A stretch of 64,000 bases of DNA from Symbiodinium natans (GCA_905221605.1 CAJNDS010002143.1:1-64000); one strand, 5' to 3'; counted from the stretch's first letter, positions 32,168 to 42,749 are shown. Program-made: numbers and translations. The notes: generated from the letters alone by a model not told the origin.

Positions 32168-33062
32168 TCACACTTCCACGCGCTCCTCTGCCATGTCCAA
32201 CAGCTGCTCTGATTGCGGCGGCAGTGGATCAGATGGGTCAAGTCCCAAATTTTCCATCTTTGCCTGGGCTTTGCTTCTGCCGATTCCGGTGTCAAAGAAT
32301 GTCAAAGACATGTGCAACGGTTGCATGTGGGTACCCATGTGGACGCCTTGTGTCTCTCGAAGGTCGAGGACGACACCTTGCCATGAAAGGTCGAACACGG
32401 CCAGAACTTTTGCACGCGGCAGATCTCGAATGATCTCGGTGGGCTGAGGTCAGGCACCTTTCTTTTGATGACCACTCGACGGCGCGGCTGCGGCCTGAGA
32501 CCCCAAGGCTTCTCCCGTGTGGTGGTGGCCATACGGTTGCGGCTGCGGAGAGCAGAGCACAACTTCGCCTGGACGTCATGTCAGGAGCAGCTCCCGCCGG
32601 ACCTGAGCACGACTGGTGACGCACCTTCGGTTAGCCACTCTATGCTACTCTCTTTGCCAACTCTAGCAAGTCTCCTTTTCCTACACCAGGCTGGGGCGAC
32701 TGGGGCCAATGCGACTTGGGACCTGCGGTGGTGCAAGGACAGATGGCTCACAAGCAGCTCCAAACAGCGGGCCTCCATAGCGTTTTTGATGTCAGGCTTC
32801 CGCAAGCATGCCGCACTGTGGTGAGTGCTTGATTTGAATGCACCCTGGTGGCTGATGTTGCTTTGTTGCACTGATGAGACCACGCTTGGTGTGAACCTTG
32901 AGCTTTGAACTCTTCCGGCACCTGTGAACCATTGCACTGTCGGTAGCCGCAAGGCCCACCATGTTCACCCCATGCTTCTGCAAGCTCCAGCATGTTTCTG
33001 CAAGCTCCGAGCACAGGCATGAGATGGCACGGGCGTGAGGTCTGCATTTTGGCATTGCTCAC
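32168..33062 (-). CDS. Multi-exon gene, product unknown; one HxS motif
   Basis: Minus blocks: about 33040-32890 (MPVLGACRNMLELAEAWGEH); about 32830-32582 (CLRKPDIKNAMEARCLELLV, then WCRKRRLARVGKESSIEWL); about 32580-32458 (AKLCSALRSRNRMATTTREK, then RRRVVIKRK); and 32443-32168 after CTGACCTCAG (PTEIIRDLPRAKVLAVFDLS, THMQPLHMSLTFFDTGIG, ending DMAEERVEV). LHMSLTFF resembles one of the two HxT/S motifs of 2H phosphoesterases. The second motif is not visible, so this is only a hint. Between the last two blocks the frame shifts over 14 nt (GTGCCTGACCTCAG), which is too short for a normal intron. Confidence 0.5.
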
Positions 33063-33472
33063 GCGTTGCTCTGCCGCAGCGTTGCCAGCCTGGCGTAGCA
33101 GTGAGGCACTCAGAGGCGAATTGAAGCAAGAGGGACTAAAAAAAATGATTCCAAAACAGGCTTCTTCTCAAAAGAGGCTTCAAAAGAGTTCTGAGGAAGG
33201 AGCCCACCCAGCAAGTTCCTTGCTTCCGCGGCCGTTCGCCACAGCCCCGAGCCCTCCGAGGTGTTGGAGTCCCTGTCAGACTCAAGAGAAGCTTAAACTA
33301 ATTAACTTAAATTGACTAGCTTGTATTAAGGGGAGGAATTCCTCATCAAGGGGAATTCTTTCAATTCTTTGTAAGGCCAGCAAAAAGCGACATGGCCCTC
33401 CCTAAACAGGCCTTGCATCGAGGTCCAGCATCTGCAGGCGCAGGCTTTCGGCAAAGAAGCCGGAGCTCTCAC

Positions 33473-33590
33473 TCTGCCTTCGAAAAATTGCCAACGTATG
33501 CATTCCTCATGCAAGCGGCTTCGATCAACTGAGACGCGAGCTCCACTTCTGCGCAGGCAACTCGGAAAGCGCTTGCCTTGTCAGCGTGCG
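33473..33590 (-). CDS. Exon with GTGAGA donor
   Basis: Reads KASAFRVACAEVELASQLIE, then ACMRNAYVGNFSKAE, an amphipathic helix, and stops at GCAGA|GTGAGAGC. A short frame in another phase (33514-33326) is probably a shadow. Confidence 0.4.
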
Positions 33591-33845
33591 TTCTTGTGAT
33601 GTCGGGTTGCCGTGGCATCGCTAACAATCTCTGGACAGGGACTTGGCAATCTGATGCTTAGACTTGCAATTTCCACTCTGGACTCTGCACGTGATGCCAC
33701 CCATAACCAGATGAGATGTCTGTACATGTGTGTGTGTGTTGCCTTTCGCACGTAGCCAACTGTTGGGCAACTGCCGCGCGTCTTCTTGCAATTCCCCACG
33801 GGTTTCCTCACCACTTGCCAAACAAACAGAGCAACACAGCAGCAT

Positions 33846-34127
33846 CTAATAGCTCGTGTTTGGCCTCTCCCGCCTGGTGCCATCCGATTCCCACGAAAAT
33901 CCCACAAAGCACTCTCCGGCTGCGCACGGAGCACCCGACGACCACTTCCTGCCATGCAAGCATCCACCACTCCAGCCGCCATGCAATTGACAGTACAGTG
34001 GTGAATACTTGCTGCTCCCATTCACACCGGTCATCGAGACAGGCGACACGGGCTGAAGTTGCAGTGTCGACGACGGGAACTGGACAGGTTCATGAAAAAG
34101 CTCCTGCGGAGTAAAACACTGTGGCAC
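33846..34127 (-). CDS. Possible exon, product unknown
   Basis: Minus frame PQCFTPQELFHEPVQFPSS, then VNGSSKYSPLYCQLHGGW, then GECFVGFSWESDGTRRERP. It could begin after a CTCCGCAG acceptor near 34105. An overlapping minus frame (34021-33581, GRRVLRAQPESALWDFRG) is the alternative. No family is recognised. Confidence 0.35.
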   Translation of the reverse strand: MPQCFTPQELFHEPVQFPSSTLQLQPVSPVSMTGVNGSSKYSPLYCQLHGGWSGGCLHGRKWSSGAPCAAGECFVGFSWESDGTRRERPNTSY

Positions 34128-34676
34128 ATAAACTTCTGCAGCAGCTGCGCCTATGTGCTCCCAGGAAACATGCTAACATGTCAATGCGGCTGTCCGCCGC
34201 AACAGCTCCACGCCCTCTGTGATGTGAGAAGGCTTGACCATTAGCACCACCACGCCTCTGGCACAACGAAATACTGACTTACAAATCTCCTGTCAGTGCT
34301 CTCGCCTGCTTGGGACGGCTTCTATCAAGGAGTCCTTGTGTCAATGAGCTTCTAGCAGTTCTAGCAGAAGCTGCATCTACAATCCTTGCGAATCAAGAAC
34401 ATTTGAAGCGGTAAGTGTTCTGCAAAAAGCAATCATTCACTGTCGGTCCGCCGAGCAATTCTCGGCGAGGTAGAATCGCAACGCTGCCAGATCCCAAGCT
34501 TCGCCTCAACGTGGCTTTGGAGCCTTTCTGTCCTTTCCGTCCGTGCCCCGTTCCGAGCGTATGAGTCCATGGCCAACAGTGGAAGAGGCGACGATGCGCC
34601 AGCCTGGCCAAGCAGAACAGGTCGCAGTAGTGCTTCTCTGCGTTGCCGTAGTCATAGAAGGAGGTTTGATTTCTCA

Positions 34677-35000
34677 TACCGACGACGACCAACAGCAACC
34701 AACAACCACAGCCGCAGCCGCAGACACAGCCAACAACCACCACTAACAATAGCCAACAACGACCAACAACGGCCAACAAAAACAAACAACAGCCCAACAA
34801 CGACCAATAACGGCCCAACAACAACCAACAACAACTAAAAAAAGACAAAAAAACAGCCAAAAAGAACCAACAGCAGCCAACGGCACAAAAAACAATTTAA
34901 AAAAAAACAGCCGATAACAGCCAACTACAGCCAACCAACCACCAACCAACAACCACCAATCAACAACCACCAACAAACCAGGGACCAAGAATAACCAACA
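34677..35000. repeat. CAA-rich (CCAACAAC) degenerate array
   Basis: CAACCAACAAC, GCCAACAAC and AACAACGACCAA variants over about 320 bp. Long Val/Leu/Trp-rich minus frames across it are by-products. Confidence 0.9.
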
Positions 35001-35027
35001 AAACAAACATACAAACAAAACAAAACA

Positions 35028-35120
35028 AACAAAGAAACCAAGAAACCAAGAAACCAAGAAACCAAGAAACCAAGAAACCAAGAAACCAAGAAACCAAGAA
35101 ACCAAGAAACCAAGAAACCA
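35028..35120. repeat. (CCAAGAAA)n 8-bp tandem repeat
   Basis: About ten nearly perfect copies of CCAAGAAA; this 8-bp period gives repeating Phe-Leu-Val-Ser-Trp frames on the minus strand. Confidence 0.95.
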
Positions 35121-35160
35121 ACACACAACAACGCAAACAAACAACACACCACCACCACCA

Positions 35161-35623
35161 CCAGCAGCGGCGGCGGCAGCGGCAGCAGCGACAGCAGCAG
35201 CGACAGCAGCAACGGCAGCAGCAGCGGCAGAAGCAGCGGCAGAAGCAGCCACAGCAGAAGCAGCGACAGCGACAGCAGCGGCGACAGCAGCGGCGACAGC
35301 AGCGGCGACAGCAGCGGCGACAGCAGCGGCGACAGCAGCAGCGACAGCAGCGGCCACAGCAGCAGCGACAGCAGCGGCGACAGCAGCGGCGACAGCAGCG
35401 GCGACGGCAGCGGCGACGGCGGCGGCGACGGCGGCGGCGACGGCGGCGGCGGCGCGGCGGCAGCGGCGACGGCAGCGGCGACGGCAGCGGCGACAGCAGC
35501 GGCGACAGCAGCGGCGACAGCAGCGGCGACAGCAGCGGCGACAGCAGCGGCGACAGCAGCGGCGACAGCAGCGGCGACAGCAGCGGCGACAGCAGCGGCG
35601 ACAGCAGCGGCGACAGCAGCAAC
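35161..35623. repeat. CAG/CGG triplet array (CAGCAGCGGCGA)n
   Basis: About 460 bp of GC-rich triplets, mostly the 12-mer CAGCAGCGGCGA with CAGAAG and GGCGGCGA variants. Three minus frames translate it as poly-Ala, Ser-Pro-Leu and poly-Arg. Equal openness of all three argues against coding. Confidence 0.95.
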
Positions 35624-35815
35624 AACCACCACACCCATACCATCATTCATCTTGTGCTCCCTTACACCTCTTGACAGCAAAGAGTCGAATCAGGCCAGTG
35701 TTGCTGTGTGATGCAAAGCCCTTTCTGAAGCAGCACATCTGGAAGGTGGATGCAGCATCGCAGGATCTAGGAATCTAGGAGGCTAACTGGACAACCAGCC
35801 TCTGCGTCCGAGGAG

Positions 35816-36156
35816 TTACATGCACCGGCACAGAAGGTGCTGTCGGCATCCCAGCGCTGCAAGTATCCGGTAGGGCATGGAAGACTTGTGCACCTGATTG
35901 CACTCACGAAACACATGGAAATAACACGACCCATGCTTTCCCCCAATGGCCAATGGCGCTAAGAGTTGACCAGATCTTTGGGCCGTGACGGCATGTCCAA
36001 CTCTTGGCTCGTGCCAGGCGCCCACCAGGACATGGATACCAAACCCGCGAACACCTGAGCTTTTCTGATTGAACCCAATGCCCAAGTTACGATCACCGCC
36101 GATTCTGTGCTGTTCTTTGTTCTGGCGAGCTTAGCTGGCGCATACCTGAAGAACAT
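35816..36156 (-). CDS. Possible exon or retroelement remnant
   Basis: Two minus frames share the coding look: 36156-35959 (RTKNSTESAVIVTWALGSIR) and 36085-35816 (GVRGFGIHVLVGAWHEPRV). The second has the rhythm of a LINE endonuclease segment but lacks its catalytic residues in what I can see. A frame switch between them suggests decay. Confidence 0.25.
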
Positions 36157-36255
36157 TTTGTTCCTGAGGCTGCGGCATGCGTGTTGCTAAACTTTCTAAC
36201 CGAATCTCGTCCCACACGCATGTTCACCTCCTGTACATTGCTGGAGCTGCTGGAC

Positions 36256-36355
36256 AGTGAGTACAGTGAGTACAGTGAGTGCAGTGAGTACTGTGAGTAC
36301 CGTGAGTACCGTGAGTACTAGGAGTACTGCGAGTACTGTGAGTACTGTTGAGTAC
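36256..36355. repeat. 9-bp minisatellite ACNGTGAGT
   Basis: About eleven copies of ACAGTGAGT / ACTGTGAGT / ACCGTGAGT. Each copy contains GTGAGT, the consensus splice donor. The plus frame reads Val-Ser-Thr repeats and is not taken as a protein. Confidence 0.9.
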
Positions 36356-36375
36356 AGTACGAAGTTGAAGACCGC

Positions 36376-36828
36376 TTGCACCAAAAAATCAGGCACCTGC
36401 TTGATTTCAGCTTCCACTTCTCTGCAGCCTATTCTCTGAAGCGCTTTGAGTCTCGAGTGACTGAAGCCCAGGGCAGCACCGGCAGAGCGATGCAGAGCGT
36501 GGAAATTCTTGGTGTTGGTGCAGAGCTTTGTCTGGAAGAGCTTCGCACATCTTCACACTTTGTCTTCCGACAGCTGACTGAATTCCACGTCCGATCAGTG
36601 AGACACCGCTTCTCACAGCTCCTGCACTTAAAAGCATTTGAGGGCAAAAGGGTGAAAAGGGCTTGGTTGGCTAGGTGGAGTGACAACAAACATGCAAGTC
36701 CTACCTACACAATCAACATTCCTGCCTTGCATGCTCTGTGGCACACGCTTCAGGCCGGACCTAGGAAACGCAATGCAAACCGGCGACCTTCTGACAAGAT
36801 CAGAGATGCGCCTCTTTTCTGTAAGTAG
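36376..36828 (+). CDS. Competing plus-strand open frame
   Basis: 151-codon plus frame (LGVGAELCLEELRTSSHFVF, RQLTEFHVRSVRHRFSQLL) with good composition, overlapping the 3' part of the minus-strand IQ gene. One of the two is a shadow. I slightly favour a separate short exon here because the minus frames below 36650 are poor. Confidence 0.25.
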   Translation: MHQKIRHLLDFSFHFSAAYSLKRFESRVTEAQGSTGRAMQSVEILGVGAELCLEELRTSSHFVFRQLTEFHVRSVRHRFSQLLHLKAFEGKRVKRAWLARWSDNKHASPTYTINIPALHALWHTLQAGPRKRNANRRPSDKIRDAPLFCK

Positions 36829-37680
36829 CCGGCCAGCGAGCTTGGATCTTTCGAGCGGCCAGCTGCCGCTTTCGTCGCCAGCGTCGAACAAAGAATTGCA
36901 GGAGCAGCACCTGCCAGATCGCACCGCTTCGCAGGAAAGTGGAGTGCAAGTGCCAAACGCCAGAATTGTACCAACTGTCTGAGGTTGCGGGCTGCTCGAA
37001 TTCGACGCTGAGCCATCTCTTGGCGATGCCTCCACATTCGCTGCACCTGCATTGCAAATCTTCCAGTTAAAATATCGGCTGCATTCGGCTGTCCAGGGAT
37101 CCATGCAAGCAGCCTTAGCAGCACTTTTTTGCAGTGCAAGCGCATCTGCTTGTCGAGTTTCCTGTCTGACGCAGGGAGAGGCCGGGAGAGGTTGAGCATG
37201 CATGGGAAAACACTTTGGGAATCTTTCAATCCTCCTCCGCAGCAAACGTCTGTTTCGCAGCTTCTCTTCTTTTGCCTCCATGCTTCGTCATACAAGCGTC
37301 GCATGCGAGTCGCTCCGATAGAGGCACGACGTGGCCCAGCAATGGTTCTCCTGCCTCGAATCCGCTCCATCTCGAGTTCTTGAAGATGCTGCGCCTGTGA
37401 GAATGGAAACGACTCCAAAGCTTGAAACATCTTGTCAATTTAATATCTCGCAACACTGTAAGACGAGTCCAGAGTGAGTGAGGCGGGATCCTGGGCTGTT
37501 CAGTGTTCACACAATCCTGGTATGGTCATGGGAATTGGCAAGGGTTGTTACGTTTGGCTGCTACAGAAAGTCTCTGGCTCAGGGCGATCGTTTCTTGTGC
37601 GGACTTGTCTTGTGTTTCCTCTCCAGCTGACTCCAGCATGCTGAGTTTGTCGAGCCTCAGGCTCTGCATATTCTCGAGTC
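36628..37680 (-). CDS. IQ-motif / coiled-coil protein gene
   Basis: Minus blocks: about 37680-37535 (coiled coil MQSLRLDKLSMLESAGEETQ, then KSAQETIALSQRLSVAAK); about 37500-37380 (RLTVLRDIKLTRCFKLWSRF); about 37430-36900 (ARMRRLY-type basic helices: RMRRLYDEAWRQKKRSC, FAMQVQRMWRHRQEMAQRR, RAARNLRQLVQFWRLAL); and about 36930-36800 in another frame (QFFVRRWRRKRQLAARKIQA, then RWPATYRKEA). ARKIQARW...YRK matches the IQ calmodulin-binding pattern. The repeated CFKLWSRF / QVQRMWRHR helices also recall SFI1-type centrin-binding repeats. Likely role: a calmodulin- or centrin-binding scaffold, for example cytoskeletal; this is inference. Frames overlap, so exon limits are approximate. Confidence 0.55.
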
Positions 37681-37803
37681 AGACGGCATTGCGACTGCTG
37701 AGCACACAGTCTGCGTGGTCTTGAAACCAGCTGCTCCGCATCAGCTACCAGATACAAGATCCTAGATCAAGCTAGGCATGAATGATTCATGTAGGCTCTC
37801 TAC

Positions 37804-39187
37804 ATGCTGGTCGCACAGGACGACGTGCTGGGCGTGACCATTGCCTTCGACCCCGGTGTGGCACCTCAGCAGGCTGGGTTTGTGCTTGATGCGGACGGTG
37901 GCCTCGGCATTGGATGGTTCGCCCATGCTCACGCGGGTGCTTATGCCTCAGTGCCACCGGCCACTGCGGCGGCCCTGTGTGCTGATGTTGTTCAACCCAC
38001 AGGCTGATGCGCCGCCGCCGCTCTTTTTGGAGCAATTGGGATGGCGGGCCGGGACCGTCCTTGGCAGGACTCGGCTCCGGTCAAAGTTGCGCTGCGCCAA
38101 GCTGCGCCAATGGCATGCTGTGCTCCCCCTTGGTTGCCGTCTTTCTCAGATTCTCGGTGAGCTCGGATGGTGGATGGATGCTGGGGCAAATCGCATATGC
38201 CGACGTGACAGGTCCGCGTATTCCAGATTAACGTTGGGTGCCGAGGTCCTCTTTAATTAGTTTGCTTCGCGACTGGCACCGACGTGAGGTGTTGGACCAG
38301 TGCGGCAGGACCTTTCGATCGCTGCACCGTTGTGAGGGAGATGGGTTGGCGCAAGGGGCTCTGCTACCGGGCATCCCCGCCAACGCCCTATGCATTTTTA
38401 AAGGTCACAGGGATGTTATGATGAGAGGGATGCTGTCACACGCCAATCATGCCTTGCAACTGGATGTTCTGCTTGGCTTCACAAGAACAAGCACAATGCT
38501 CGAGGTGATGTCCGATGCTTGTGCGGGCTGATGACTCCGTCACGTCCCCACTTGGCGTGGCAGCGCACCCGGACTATCCACTTACATGCCGCTGTCAATG
38601 CCCCTGTCAACTGTTTGGCTGCGTCGGTGGTCGCGATCTGGGTTCTGCTGGCACGTGGGTTCCTTGGCACCGATGGCTCTGAGATTTCAACTGTTGCTGC
38701 ATTCGCCGTGGTGATTGAGGGCACTTCGCCGACGCACTCCAGGGGGGTAGATGGCGAGGACCAACCGCCGCACCGCGCCGAAGTAGATGGCCTCTGCTGC
38801 GTGATGTTGGCTTCGCTGCAGTTGTCTGCGGTGGCCACGCTGACCATCCTTCTGGAATTCAAGGCCGCGACGCGTGCATTTGCTGAGCGCCGATGTTGCA
38901 AGCGTACTCTTGATGCTCGCCGTGAACTTGAACGCCGTGGTTGGTGCGTGGCTGTCCACTGGGTGCCCAACCATGACAAGGATCTCCTTCGAGGCCACCC
39001 TCTGGATGCGGACTCGGCGAGGAGGCTCGATGTCGTAACCTCAATCAATGACGCTGCCCGTGGTGCTGCACTGCACCGTGCTGGTGGCTCGAGGCCCCGA
39101 AGGGATTGGGAGAGTGCTGCGGCGCATGCTCTCATGATCTCTCGCGCGCGCATCGCTCGCCACTTCTACAAGGGTCGTTGTGGTTGA
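37804..39187 (+). pseudogene. Retroelement 3' part with RNase H domain, frame-shifted
   Basis: The best part, 38522-39187, holds CLCGL...PSRPHLAW (a CxC...H zinc-knuckle-like lead), then an RNase H fold: GTDGS (first catalytic Asp), HRAEVDGLCCVML (catalytic Glu helix), VHWVPNHDKD (His region) and SINDAARGAAL (last Asp). Upstream, 37804-38520 runs in three alternating frames (QQAGFVLDADGGLGIGWFAH, GELGWWMDAGANRICRRD, LRDWHRREVL, FKGHRDVMMRGML). I associate this order with dinoflagellate reverse-transcriptase elements. The RT domain itself is not seen, so the copy is 5'-truncated. Frame shifts at about 38005, 38235 and 38515 make it non-functional. It lies opposite to the flanking genes. Confidence 0.7.
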
Positions 39188-39514
39188 TGCTGCCGGATCT
39201 GAGTGATGACGATACAGTGACTTCGTGAAGGAGGAAGCGCGGAGAACGAGGAAGCAGCAGGACAAGACAGTTCGTTCATCCCAGAATGCCTTCTGAGCAC
39301 CAGACGCCAGACTGTCTAATTTTGTCGAAGTACTCTGAGATTTACAAAATAAACCACTGAGGTGGGGATGTGTGTGATTGATCCGCATCTTCAACCAAGC
39401 CAAGACCAGCAAGACCCAGTGGCTTCGAATATCTTTTTCATGTAGCTCACTCCGCTAGCAGCATCTAGCTCATAAATTCGCCAAAAGACTCGACTTGTCC
39501 TGCTGACTGAATGG

Positions 39515-40920
39515 TCATTCTGCTCTTGCCGCATGTTGCCAAAGTGCCTGCTCCTGGAGCTCTGCCTGCAGGACTTCTGATTCTGCTTCTTTGGCAGCCG
39601 CCTCACGCAGCAACAACTTTTGCTGGAATCTGCGAGGCCGAGCAAAACAGAACTGCGAGATTGTGGTCGATGAATGCCTTTGATTCTGCCCAGATGACCT
39701 TTAGTAAGACGGTACAATTGTCTGGAGGTACTGCGAACGTTGGCTCAATCATTGCACTCAGTGGAGCTCGACATATGGTAAGCCACTGACTTGGCGGGAT
39801 TTATTGTCCGCACTGGCCCTCAAGGCCTCACTGCGACTTCTCCGACTTGGGATTGACATTACATGCAGATACATGCAAGGAACCACAGGATCTCTGAATA
39901 CCTCCAAGGTACCTCTGCAGCCAGGGCTGCTTGCTCTGAGCGTTGCATAGCCTCTGCGACTACAGAACACCAGCGAGCGATGCTTCTCGGTCCCAGCCCA
40001 GCCTTTGTCCTGGCCTCGCACAGGGAAGGACACATCAAACAATCATGCCGATACTCCCAGTGACTTCCAACGATGCGAGCAAAAAAGGTCGGGGCATCTG
40101 CCAGCATCTCGTGAACCATTGGCAGCAACTCCTCAACCCAAGAAGGCCAAGGTCTTTCCCATTTCTGCAACCTGTGACGTGCGCAGCCTCAGGCGACAGA
40201 GGTGGAGGTGGGGTGCCAAGTAGCTCCTGACGATGACTCAACTGCGTTGGACGCGCAGTGTGATCACAGAGCAAAGGTCAATTCGTGCATAATCATCTGG
40301 CAGATGTGTCAGCCGCTACGAGAACTCACATGGGCCCACATGAACGCTAGACCTGCTAGAGTCACAAGAATGCTAAATCTGACTGATGTGCTCTTACCAA
40401 GGCTGTTTGTAGAACACATGAAACCGGCAGCTGTGGGCCTGCCACGTGGCGACGGGCGGTGACCACGGGGTTGGCAGGCTGGACCTGCGCAAACTTGCTC
40501 GAACTCCCTAAAAAAACATTTCTGCTTGCTCAACCCAGACATTCTCACGCGTCTGAGCTGCGCACTCCATGACCTCCAACCTTCCTCTGAGGACCTCTAG
40601 CTCGGCCGACTGAGACTTCACCTGGAAACTGTTGTGGGCCGAAACATCCCCAAACCGTGGACAAGTCATGCTGTCAGGAGAAGGTCATGTTCGGAAAATG
40701 GGCTTCAGCCTCCTGCTCCAGACGCTGAGTTGGCTTGCCTCTCGCTTGTCACTTTTCCAGACAGAATCGCCAGCTACTCCAGCCCTGCGATGCCCTGCGC
40801 ATAGTCATAGCAAGAGGCCTGTTCGCAGATCAGCTGCAAGATGCCGCCTGAGAAGCTCGCGTGTTTCGACGCACAAAGCTTCACAAGATTTCACAACAGC
40901 AATAAGCAGGGTGCAAGTGG
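39515..40920 (-). CDS. Coiled-coil protein gene, multi-exon
   Basis: Minus blocks: about 40915-40820 (CTLLIAVVKSCEALCVETRE, then LLRRHLAADLRTGLLL); about 40621-40505 after TTTCCAG (SQSAELEVLRGRLEVMECAA, a coiled coil); about 40274-40180 (QLSHRQELLGTPPPPLSPEA); about 40170-39915 (WVEELLPMVHEMLADAPTFF, CEARTKAGLGPRSIARW, VVAEAMQRSEQAALAAE, stopping at GTACCT); about 39860-39795 (RRSRSEALRASADNKSRQ, stopping at GTCAGT); and 39652-39515 after CTCGCAG (RRFQQKLLLREAAAKEAESE, VLQAELQEQALWQHAARAE, TGA). The last exon is a clean heptad-rich helix. Such a protein is likely structural or a scaffold; no domain family is assigned. Confidence 0.6.
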
Positions 40921-41138
40921 CCCACGAATGACTGGAGCTCATGATGCTCCTGCCAACTGCAAAGAAGAGCCGTACCAACGAACGTCTGGATGACTGTCCG
41001 ACAGCGCATGGCTATCACAAAACAATCTCCATTGCATCTTGCAAGTCAAGGCCTGGACAGAAAGCTCTTTCCCACAGCAGACCGGGAGTGTTGTTTTTTA
41101 TCGGCTTCGCCATCATGAAACTGGGAATGCTGAGATGA

Positions 41139-41395
41139 AAAATGCCTAAACCGGTAGGATGCAGTGCGGAAGCTTTTTCGTATGCTCTGCTTATACCAGT
41201 AGGATTCAGCGAGGAAGAATTTCGTATGCCTAAACCAGGATTCAGTGAGGGAGATCTTCATATGCCTGGCCTAAATGATGAGCATAAGGTGTCGCAGTCT
41301 CATCATTTAGGCATACGAACAATCTTCCTTCCGCACTGAATCCTACTGGATTAGTATACAAAAAAGTTTCCTCACTGAATCCTACTTGCCGCGAC
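41139..41395. repeat. Fold-back repeat, two units per arm
   Basis: The left arm holds TAGGATGCAGTGCGGAAG and TAGGATTCAGCGAGGAAG units, each ending TTCGTATGC, plus a third AGGATTCAGTGAGG. The right arm holds their complements (GCATACGAA, CTTCCTTCCGCACTGAATCC, TTTCCTCACTGAATCCTAC). The centre is near 41290 (GATGAG...CTCATC). No coding role is apparent. Confidence 0.85.
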
Positions 41396-41446
41396 ATACG
41401 AAAACCTTGCTGGCAAGTGGTGGCCCTGCTCTATGAACAGTCAATG

Positions 41447-41683
41447 TCCCGTTCACAGAAGAAGAGAAGCGTTGACAGCAGTGTGCAGGCGGCTGCCGGC
41501 AGCTATGAACGACCATCCGGTGTGCTGAGCGCTGCGCTGTCACTGTCTTTGACGGTTGCAGGCGATTGTGTTGTAACGAGGAGACTGTCCTCCGGCAGCT
41601 TCGGCATGTTCAAGAAGGCGGCAAGGGACTTCTTCTTTATGCGAAGCCGGAACAAATCCGTCAGCTCGGATTCCTCGGACGGG
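41447..41683 (+). CDS. First exon of a plus-strand gene, product unknown
   Basis: ATG at 41447 (MSRSQKKRSVDSSVQAAAGS), then VTRRLSSGSFGMFKKAARDF and a Ser-rich end (SVSSDSSDG), with a GTGAGC donor at the border. RRLSSGSF is the kind of basic-Ser context phosphorylated by AGC kinases. The protein start is basic and probably disordered. The following exon is not certain; a frame at 41690-41930 is a candidate. Confidence 0.45.
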
Positions 41684-42347
41684 TGAGCAGCAAACTGCCA
41701 CTACCGCTGCAAAATCCCACGCTCGTAATCGTACGAAAGGGAGGTGCCTGCAGATTCTCCTCTGGAGATATGCCTGAAGCCAACTGTGACCCCTACCCGA
41801 CCTTACCCTGTTGCCGTGTGCGAGTTGCACCACAACATCACGCGCACCTTCCTTGCCGGGAGCGGCGGCTGCCTCCGCTGCCTCTGCTGCCGCTCACGGA
41901 GCTGAAAGCAGACGCTGAAAGCATACGCTGATAGTACATGCGTGTATGCTGTGTATGCTGTGTATGCTGTGCTGTTCGCTTTTGTGCTTTGGCCTCGAAG
42001 AATCTTGCGAAGCTCCAACGCTGATGCAGACCTCTGAGCAATGCCAAATTCGTTGCTACATGGATGCGTATGGGGGGTGGTCAAACGTTCCTCAAAAAGT
42101 CGGGAACGGCTTTGGTGCCTGGACAAGGCCAGAATGGGAATGGATTGCCAACTTCTTAGCAAGGGTCCAGTCTCGACCCAAACCTTAAACAATTTCACCT
42201 AGCTGCGTGGCCCTGGCTTAGCTCCCGAGACCTGGACCCCATTGCACGCCGTGGCTTTCCAACCAGGCCAGCACGGCTCCCAGACTTGCAGATTCGTCCT
42301 GAGCGGCTTCTGTGGATTCACGTCACCCCACATCCCATCGCACATCC

Positions 42348-42442
42348 TCATGCTGAGCAGCATCCCGCCTGTCCGGCGATGCCTGAACACAGCTTCTCCA
42401 GCTGCATGCCGGGCTCCCCCACCGTCTCCGAGGACCTCAAGT
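42348..42442 (-). CDS. Possible C-terminal exon
   Basis: Opens after TAGCGCAG and reads LRSSETVGEPGMQLEKLCSG to TGA. It is short and opposite in strand to its neighbours, so it may be chance. Confidence 0.25.
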
Positions 42443-42749
42443 CTGCGCTACATGTTGCATGAGCACTCGAAGATCATGGATCACAATGGAAACACCGAGC
42501 CTGATTTTGCAACTGGTCTTGCGACAGATGCAGCTCTAGGCTAACTGAATTATGGCGTGCAGAATGCAGCCAACTTGGTCGAATCTGCATGGCTCCACTG
42601 AAGCCGACAAGCTACCAAACAGGTACCCAAAACTGGCAGCAGCTCTTCTTTTCGGGGTGCATGTGACAATGTGGACGTCGATCTCGTTGGACTCTCGGAG
42701 GATAAAGTGCTTAGCTGGCTTAGCTGCCAATAGGGGAGCGGGGCACCGG

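Noticed and set aside
34743-35680. Long minus frames of 204-251 codons (poly-Ala, Ser-Pro, poly-Arg)
   Set aside because: All three frames are open because the triplet arrays lack stops; no unique sequence supports any of them.
35816-36085. LINE endonuclease domain
   Set aside because: Rhythm is similar but no catalytic Glu/Asp/His residues of the family could be placed; kept only as a low-confidence frame.
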